Part shown: positions 59,819-64,000 of the stretch, in pieces
Numbering within the stretch: the first letter of the stretch is position 1
How the letters are laid out: each line of letters opens with the position of its first letter
Origin: Massilia yuzhufengensis
Lineage (GTDB): Bacteria; Pseudomonadota; Gammaproteobacteria; Burkholderiales; Burkholderiaceae_D
DNA: 64,000 nt
Reading direction: 5' to 3'
Assembly (NCBI RefSeq): GCF_900112225.1
Contig: NZ_FOLD01000006.1
Span: 140,881-204,880 of the forward strand
Position numbers and translations under genes: made by a program
Notes under the pieces: generated by a model
Databases searched by the model: none
Seen by the model: only the letters and a program-made list of their open reading frames with translations
What the model was told of the DNA's origin: nothing

Positions 59819-61077
59819 ACGCCGCCGACCTCGTCGCCGGCGTCGGCTGGACGCTGGTCCACTTCCTGTGGCAGGGCGCGCTGATCGGCTGCGCCACTGC
59901 GGTGCTGCTGACCGCGCTGCGCAATGCCCGGCCCGAATCGCGCTACCTGGCGGCCTGCACCGGCCTGTTCCTGTGCCTGGCCTGGCCCGCCACCGAACTG
60001 GTGCTGCGCCTGCAGGGCAGCGCCGGCGCCGGCGGCGACGCCATGGTGCTGTTCGCCGCCGGCCTGGTGGCCGGCTCGCCGCTCGACGACAGCTGGAGCG
60101 TCCTGCTGGGCGAACAACTGAGCTGGGTGGTCGGCACCTGGGCCGTGTGCACGCTGGCGATGGCCCTGCGCATGGTGCTCGGCCTGCTGTGGATCGGCCG
60201 CGCCGCGGCGCACGAACGCATCGAGCCGGCCTGGCAGGCGCGCATCGAGCGCATGGCGGGGCAGTTCGGCATCGATCGCGCGGTGCGCCTGCGCGTGGTC
60301 GAGCGCCTGGGCAGCCCGATCACGGCCGGCTGGTGGCGGCCCGTCGTGCTGGTGCCGGCAGCGCTGGTGTCCGGCATGCCGGCCCACCTTCTCGAAGCCC
60401 TGCTGGCCCACGAAATGGCCCACATCAAGCGTCACGACTACCTGGTGAACCTGGGCCAGAACGTGGTCGAGACCATCCTGTTCTATCACCCGGCGGTCTG
60501 GTGGATCTCGGGACGCATCCGCGTCGAACGGGAACAGATCGCCGACGATTTCGCGGCACGGCAACTGGGCGAACCGCGGCGCCTGGCCCTGGCCCTTTCC
60601 GAACTGGAGCGACTCCAGTTCTCAACCCACCACCTGGCCCAGGCGGCCAACGGAGGAGACCTTATGTCACGCATCAAACGCTTGATTCGTCCTGATACGC
60701 AGGCACTGAACTGGAAGGCGGCCATTCCCGTCCTGGGGCTGGCGGCCCTGTGCAGCGCGGTGTTCGCCCATGCGGCGCCTACGCCGAAATCGGCGGAACC
60801 GGACCTCGCCGCGGTTGCCGATTTTAACAGCTGCAAGCGCCCCCACTATCCGGCCGAATCGATCAAGCAAAACCATACCGGCACGGTGACCCTCGGCTTC
60901 CTGGTCGCCAAGAACGGCAAGGTCAAAGAGGCCAAGCTCGCCAAATCGTCCGGCCACGTCCTGCTCGACGACGCTGCCCGCATCGCGCTGGAGAAGTGCC
61001 GCTTCAAGCCGGCGCGCACCAAGGGCAAACCGGTCGAATCCTGGACCGCCGTCCAGTACGTCTGGACGCTGGAATAA
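59815..61077 (+). CDS. M56 (BlaR1/MecR1-type) membrane peptidase fused to a TonB-like C-terminal domain
   Basis: 420 residues. Membrane segments near 10-35, 45-65 and 105-128, then the gluzincin site HEMAH (199-203) and downstream EREQIADDFA with a likely metal-binding Glu, and another membrane segment near 302-320. Instead of the penicillin-binding sensor of BlaR1, the extracytoplasmic end (about 335-420) is a TonB-C-like domain with Cys340 and Cys395. It is coupled to the BlaI-like repressor. The signal sensed is probably not a beta-lactam; no beta-lactamase gene is nearby. Confidence 0.88.
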   Translation: MNAADLVAGVGWTLVHFLWQGALIGCATAVLLTALRNARPESRYLAACTGLFLCLAWPATELVLRLQGSAGAGGDAMVLFAAGLVAGSPLDDSWSVLLGEQLSWVVGTWAVCTLAMALRMVLGLLWIGRAAAHERIEPAWQARIERMAGQFGIDRAVRLRVVERLGSPITAGWWRPVVLVPAALVSGMPAHLLEALLAHEMAHIKRHDYLVNLGQNVVETILFYHPAVWWISGRIRVEREQIADDFAARQLGEPRRLALALSELERLQFSTHHLAQAANGGDLMSRIKRLIRPDTQALNWKAAIPVLGLAALCSAVFAHAAPTPKSAEPDLAAVADFNSCKRPHYPAESIKQNHTGTVTLGFLVAKNGKVKEAKLAKSSGHVLLDDAARIALEKCRFKPARTKGKPVESWTAVQYVWTLE

Positions 61078-61158
61078 GCGCAGGCGCCTGTGCTAAGCTC
61101 GGCCATGGGCAGGGACGCCCGCCCGGCCGGGCCGGTTCACTGAAACAGAGGAGATCGC

Positions 61159-61560
61159 ATGTCACGCACCCCATCCACGTTTGACGCTGTTCCGTCGTCG
61201 CCGTTCTGGAAGCCGTTCATTGCCGCCCTGGGCCTCGCAGCCATGGGCGCCAGCGCCTGCCTGCATGCGGCGCCTGCCACGCCGGCGGCCGATGCGCGTC
61301 AGGGCGTCGACACCAGCACCTGCGCGCGGCCCGAGCGCCCGGCCGACGAGATGGGACAAAAGCACAACGGCACCTCGACCTGGCAATTCCTGGTGGGCGC
61401 CGATGGCAAGGTGATCGACGCCAAGCTGCAGAAGTCGAGCGGCTATCGCCCCCTGGACGAAGCGGCCCGAGCGGCGCTGGTCAAGTGCCGCTTCAAGCCG
61501 GCCATGCTCGATGGCCAGGCGGCGCAGGCATGGACCGCCGTCCAGTACGTCTGGAATTAA
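61159..61560 (+). CDS. Small exported TonB-C-like protein
   Basis: 133 residues. A signal peptide or anchor (about 17-38) leads to one TonB-C-like domain that resembles the C-terminus of the M56 protein (CRFKPA, then AWTAVQYVW in both). Cys55 and Cys110 are 55 residues apart, exactly as Cys340 and Cys395 in the M56 protein, suggesting a conserved disulfide. It lacks the Pro-rich spanning region needed for a classical TonB energy transducer. AGGAGA stands 6 bases before the ATG. Confidence 0.85.
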   Translation: MSRTPSTFDAVPSSPFWKPFIAALGLAAMGASACLHAAPATPAADARQGVDTSTCARPERPADEMGQKHNGTSTWQFLVGADGKVIDAKLQKSSGYRPLDEAARAALVKCRFKPAMLDGQAAQAWTAVQYVWN

Positions 61561-61570
61561 GACAAGAAAA

Positions 61571-61596
61571 AGCCCGGCCGAATTGCACGCCGGGCT
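61571..61596. terminator. Bidirectional hairpin between the TonB-like gene and scoB
   Basis: AGCCCGG (61571-61577) pairs with CCGGGCT (61590-61596). On the minus strand TTTTTCTTGTC follows, so it works best as a terminator for the leftward scoA-scoB operon. A further GC hairpin (GGGCGG/CCGCCC, 61609-61626) lies between it and the scoB stop. Confidence 0.75.
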
Positions 61597-61634
61597 GATG
61601 TCGCTGATGGGCGGCGCCAGCCGCCCTTTGATGT

Positions 61635-62285
61635 TTATACCGCCGACACATCCAGCTCGCAGCCGGTGGCCGCCAGCACGGCCTCTTTCGTCACGCCCGG
61701 GGCCAGTTCCACCAGTTTCAGGCCGCTATCGGTAATGTCGAGCACGCCGAGGTCGGTGATGATGCGGTCGACCACGCCCACGCCGGTCAGCGGCAGGTCG
61801 CACTTCGGCAGGATCTTGTGGCTGGTCGAGCCGTCCTTGGCGGTGGCAACGTGTTCCATCACGACGACCACGCGCTTGACGCCGGCCACCAGGTCCATCG
61901 CGCCGCCCATGCCCTTGACCATTTTGCCCGGAATCATCCAGTTGGCCAGGTCGCCACCCTGCGACACCTGCATCGCGCCCAGGATCGCCAGGTTGATCTT
62001 GCCGCCGCGGATCATGCCGAAGGAATCGGCCGAGCTGAAGTAGGCCGAGCCTGGCAGCGCCGTCACGGTCTGCTTGCCGGCGTTGATCAGGTCGGCGTCT
62101 ACCTCCTGTTCCGTCGGGAACGGGCCGATGCCCAGCAGGCCGTTTTCGGACTGCAGGAAGACTTCGATATCGTTGGGGACGTAGTTCGCCACCAGGGTCG
62201 GCAGGCCGATGCCCAGGTTCACATAGAAACCGTCTTGCAGTTCCTTCGCCGCGCGCGCGGCCATTTCATCACGAGTCCATGCCAT
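61635..62285 (-). CDS. scoB: 3-Oxoacid CoA-transferase subunit B
   Basis: 216 residues. The catalytic Glu is Glu47 in LQSENGLLG, which carries the CoA thioester. Further signatures are [11 protein letters not shown] and the late [20 protein letters not shown]. With ScoA it transfers CoA from succinyl-CoA to acetoacetate. GGAG precedes the ATG by 8 bases. It follows scoA by 27 bases. Confidence 0.95.
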   Translation of the reverse strand: MAWTRDEMAARAAKELQDGFYVNLGIGLPTLVANYVPNDIEVFLQSENGLLGIGPFPTEQEVDADLINAGKQTVTALPGSAYFSSADSFGMIRGGKINLAILGAMQVSQGGDLANWMIPGKMVKGMGGAMDLVAGVKRVVVVMEHVATAKDGSTSHKILPKCDLPLTGVGVVDRIITDLGVLDITDSGLKLVELAPGVTKEAVLAATGCELDVSAV

Positions 62286-62312
62286 GTTCTGTCTCCAGGT
62301 GTCTCAATCTGC

Positions 62313-63014
62313 TTAGGTAGCGGCGCGCACGGTGCGCTGCTCGATGCGCTTTTCCGGCGTCGGGTTGTGGACGATGCGGTGCACGAAGATGCTCGGGGTG
62401 TGCACCTGGTCCGGATCGATCTCGCCGATCTCGACCAGCTCCTCGACTTCCACGATGCAGACCTTGCCTGCGGTGGCGACGTTCGGGTTGAAGTTGCGCG
62501 CGGTCTTGCGGAACACCAGGTTGCCGGCCTTGTCCGCCTTCCATGCCTTGACCAGCGAGACGTCCGGCACCAGCGAGCGTTCCATCACATAGTGCTCGCC
62601 GTCGAACTCGCGGGTTTCCTTGCCGTCGGCGACGATGGTGCCGTAGCCGGTCTTGGTGAAGAAGGCCGGGATGCCGGCGCCGCCGCAGCGCAGCTTTTCG
62701 GCCAGCGTGCCTTGCGGGGTGAATTCGAGCTCGAGTTCGCCCGCCAGGAACTGGCGTGCGAACTCCTTGTTTTCGCCAACATAGGACGAGATCATTTTCT
62801 TGATCTGGCGCGTTTCGAGCAGCTGGCCCAGGCCGAAGCCATCCACGCCCGCGTTGTTCGAAATGGCTGTCAGTTCCTTGGCGCCGGAATCGCGCAGCGC
62901 CGCGATCAGCGCCTCGGGAATGCCGCACAGGCCGAAGCCGCCCACTGCGATGGTCTGGCCATCTGCCACGACGCCGGCCAGCGCCGACTTCGCATCAGGA
63001 TACACTTTGTTCAT
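62313..63014 (-). CDS. scoA: 3-Oxoacid CoA-transferase subunit A
   Basis: 233 residues. The N-terminus MNKVYPDAKSALAGVVADGQTIAVGGFGLCGIPE and the SNNAGVDGFGLGQLL and GGAGIPAFFTKTGYGT segments are those of SCOT alpha subunits. First gene of the scoA-scoB operon; AGGGAC precedes the ATG. Together with bdhA it lets the cell use 3-hydroxybutyrate. Confidence 0.95.
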   Translation of the reverse strand: MNKVYPDAKSALAGVVADGQTIAVGGFGLCGIPEALIAALRDSGAKELTAISNNAGVDGFGLGQLLETRQIKKMISSYVGENKEFARQFLAGELELEFTPQGTLAEKLRCGGAGIPAFFTKTGYGTIVADGKETREFDGEHYVMERSLVPDVSLVKAWKADKAGNLVFRKTARNFNPNVATAGKVCIVEVEELVEIGEIDPDQVHTPSIFVHRIVHNPTPEKRIEQRTVRAAT

Positions 63015-63155
63015 ACCCGTCCCTTTTATAGGTTAAGCCACTAAGCTCTTCTGTACTCCAGAGTAGATTCTCAGCATAAAATACGCGGCACCGAAGCACA
63101 ATACCGTAGAAATACGGGCAAGCTCCGATCATCCGGGCACCTTGATTCAACGCAC
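63015..63155. other. Divergent upstream region of scoA and the PAS-LuxR gene
   Basis: Short palindromes TACTC-CA-GAGTA (63054-63065) and CCGTA-GAAA-TACGG (63104-63117) are visible. Promoters cannot be fixed. Confidence 0.35.
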
Positions 63156-63716
63156 ATGACCTCACCTTCCCCCATCAACTACGAAATGATCTTTCAGCAC
63201 GCCCCGGTTGGGATGTGCGTATCGGCCGACCGGGTGATCCAGTCGTGCAACCACGCGCTGGCCATCATGTTCGGGTATGACGAGGGCAGGCTGCACGGCC
63301 AGTCCTTCAGCGTGCTCTACCCGACCATGGACGAATTCCTGCGCACGGGCGACCGCATCGTGCCGATCATGAACGCCAAAGGACGCTATTCCGACGAGCG
63401 CATCATGCGCCGCGCCAACGGCGAGCTGTTCTGGTGCCACGTGACCGGGCGCGCGCTCGACCCGAGCCAGCCGCTCGGCGCGGGCGTGTGGACCTTCGAG
63501 GACGTGAGCGAGAAGCGGCCGGTGACGGCGGAACTGACGCCGCGCGAGCGCGAGATCGCGGCGCTGCTGGTGGAAGGCAAGACCAGCAAGATCATCGCGC
63601 GCCAGACCGACCTCAGCCCGCGCACGGTGGAGATGCACCGGGCCAGCCTGATGCGCAAGTTCTCGGCATCGACCTCGTCGGAGCTGGTACACAAGCTGGT
63701 AGGCGTGGCAAGGTAA
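63156..63716 (+). CDS. PAS-domain LuxR-type transcription regulator
   Basis: 186 residues. An N-terminal PAS domain (about 8-118; FQHAPVGMCVSADRVIQSCNHA and GYDEGRLHGQSF) is joined to a LuxR helix-turn-helix (LTPREREIAALLVEGKTSKIIARQTDLSPRTVEMHRASLMRKF). There is no receiver domain. It is divergent from scoA and may regulate it; that is inference from position. Ligand unknown. Confidence 0.9.
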   Translation: MTSPSPINYEMIFQHAPVGMCVSADRVIQSCNHALAIMFGYDEGRLHGQSFSVLYPTMDEFLRTGDRIVPIMNAKGRYSDERIMRRANGELFWCHVTGRALDPSQPLGAGVWTFEDVSEKRPVTAELTPREREIAALLVEGKTSKIIARQTDLSPRTVEMHRASLMRKFSASTSSELVHKLVGVAR

Positions 63717-64000
63717 GTGCGGAGAGCCTGCGCCCGTTTCTTCCTAATGCCGAACGGGTTTTTACAGTTCTCATAGAACTTATCAAATTTTGCTCATTTC
63801 TGCCCAAAATGAGCAAGTTTCCTGCTCCCAGGTCGAGCCACAACAAGAATGTCTTGAATACGACCCGAACGGCTCGCCGGCGGAGAACGCCTGCGGTTTT
63901 TTCCTGTCTTAGGGTAGGGAGGTCCAGGGCATGATCATCGAGCCAGGTGGGGGAAGTGTAACGGAGCCGCGACTTATCACAACCGGCGTGTGCCTGGTCG
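63717..64000. other. Right-edge region without a supported gene
   Basis: A perfect 10-bp inverted repeat TTGCTCATTT/AAATGAGCAA (63790-63799 with 63807-63816) lies about 75 bases after the PAS-LuxR stop, in AT-rich sequence, and may be its terminator or an operator. A T-run at 63897-63902 follows a GC-rich imperfect hairpin. No gene is recognised up to the edge. Confidence 0.45.

Overview
The window is a chromosomal segment of a GC-rich betaproteobacterium, most likely Burkholderiales, family Oxalobacteraceae (a Massilia-like genome). This rests on gene order and protein character (ligA-zipA-smc, a DUF1631 gene, infC-rpmI-rplT-pheS-pheT-ihfA-merR, tandem glycine riboswitch before gcvTHP), not on a database search. 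Almost all of it is core genome with strong codon bias; only the first ~1.4 kb is AT-rich and looks acquired.

Layout. 1-1.4 kb: an AT-rich edge with the 3' end of an unknown gene and a stand-alone RelA/SpoT-type synthetase. 1.4-10.4 kb: a leftward cluster of a small barrel-like exported protein, def, galU, ligA, zipA and smc, several with ATGA or TGATG overlaps. 10.7-14.3 kb: a DUF1631 protein, a small KGG-like repeat protein and a ClpP-like protease. 14.4-19.2 kb: promoter, tandem glycine riboswitch and gcvT-gcvH-gcvP. 19.2-24.6 kb: a chemoreceptor with an aberrant signalling tip, an outer-membrane barrel, a DUF3108 protein and prfC. 24.7-32.7 kb: a type IV pilus minor-pilin operon (pilE-fimT-pilV-pilW-pilX-pilY1), with an OmpR-type two-component pair directly upstream. 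35-39 kb: a Crp/Fnr regulator convergent with a CHASE3-like histidine kinase, its NarL-type response regulator, a MerR regulator and ihfA. 39.4-46.9 kb: the translation cluster pheT, pheS, rplT, rpmI, infC, thrS and tRNA-Val. 47-54.5 kb: a CDF metal exporter, a thioredoxin-reductase-like flavoprotein, a 37-residue lysine-rich protein, an Mla-like set lacking its ATPase, relA and a RidA protein. 54.6-64 kb: an alpha/beta hydrolase, 3-hydroxybutyrate dehydrogenase, an amidohydrolase, dctA, a BlaI/M56-peptidase/TonB-domain sensor operon, the succinyl-CoA:acetoacetate CoA-transferase pair scoA/scoB, and a PAS-LuxR regulator.

How the genes fit together. 3-Hydroxybutyrate dehydrogenase and the CoA-transferase form two steps of 3-hydroxybutyrate/acetoacetate use (relevant to PHB turnover), and DctA imports C4-dicarboxylates. 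The pilus cluster encodes the priming and tip complex of type IV pili, probably under the adjacent two-component system. Two (p)ppGpp-synthetase-type proteins are present: a typical RelA and the foreign stand-alone one.

The most unusual signals are: infC starting at ATA; a tRNA-Val gene with C at the normally invariant U33; a modular direct repeat with exact 40-bp period upstream of dctA; an 11-bp tandem box upstream of pilE; two families of intergenic palindromes, one of which supplies the stop codons of two unrelated genes; an M56 peptidase fused to a TonB-like domain and followed by a small paralogue with the same cysteine spacing; and an intrinsic terminator in the rplT-pheS gap.
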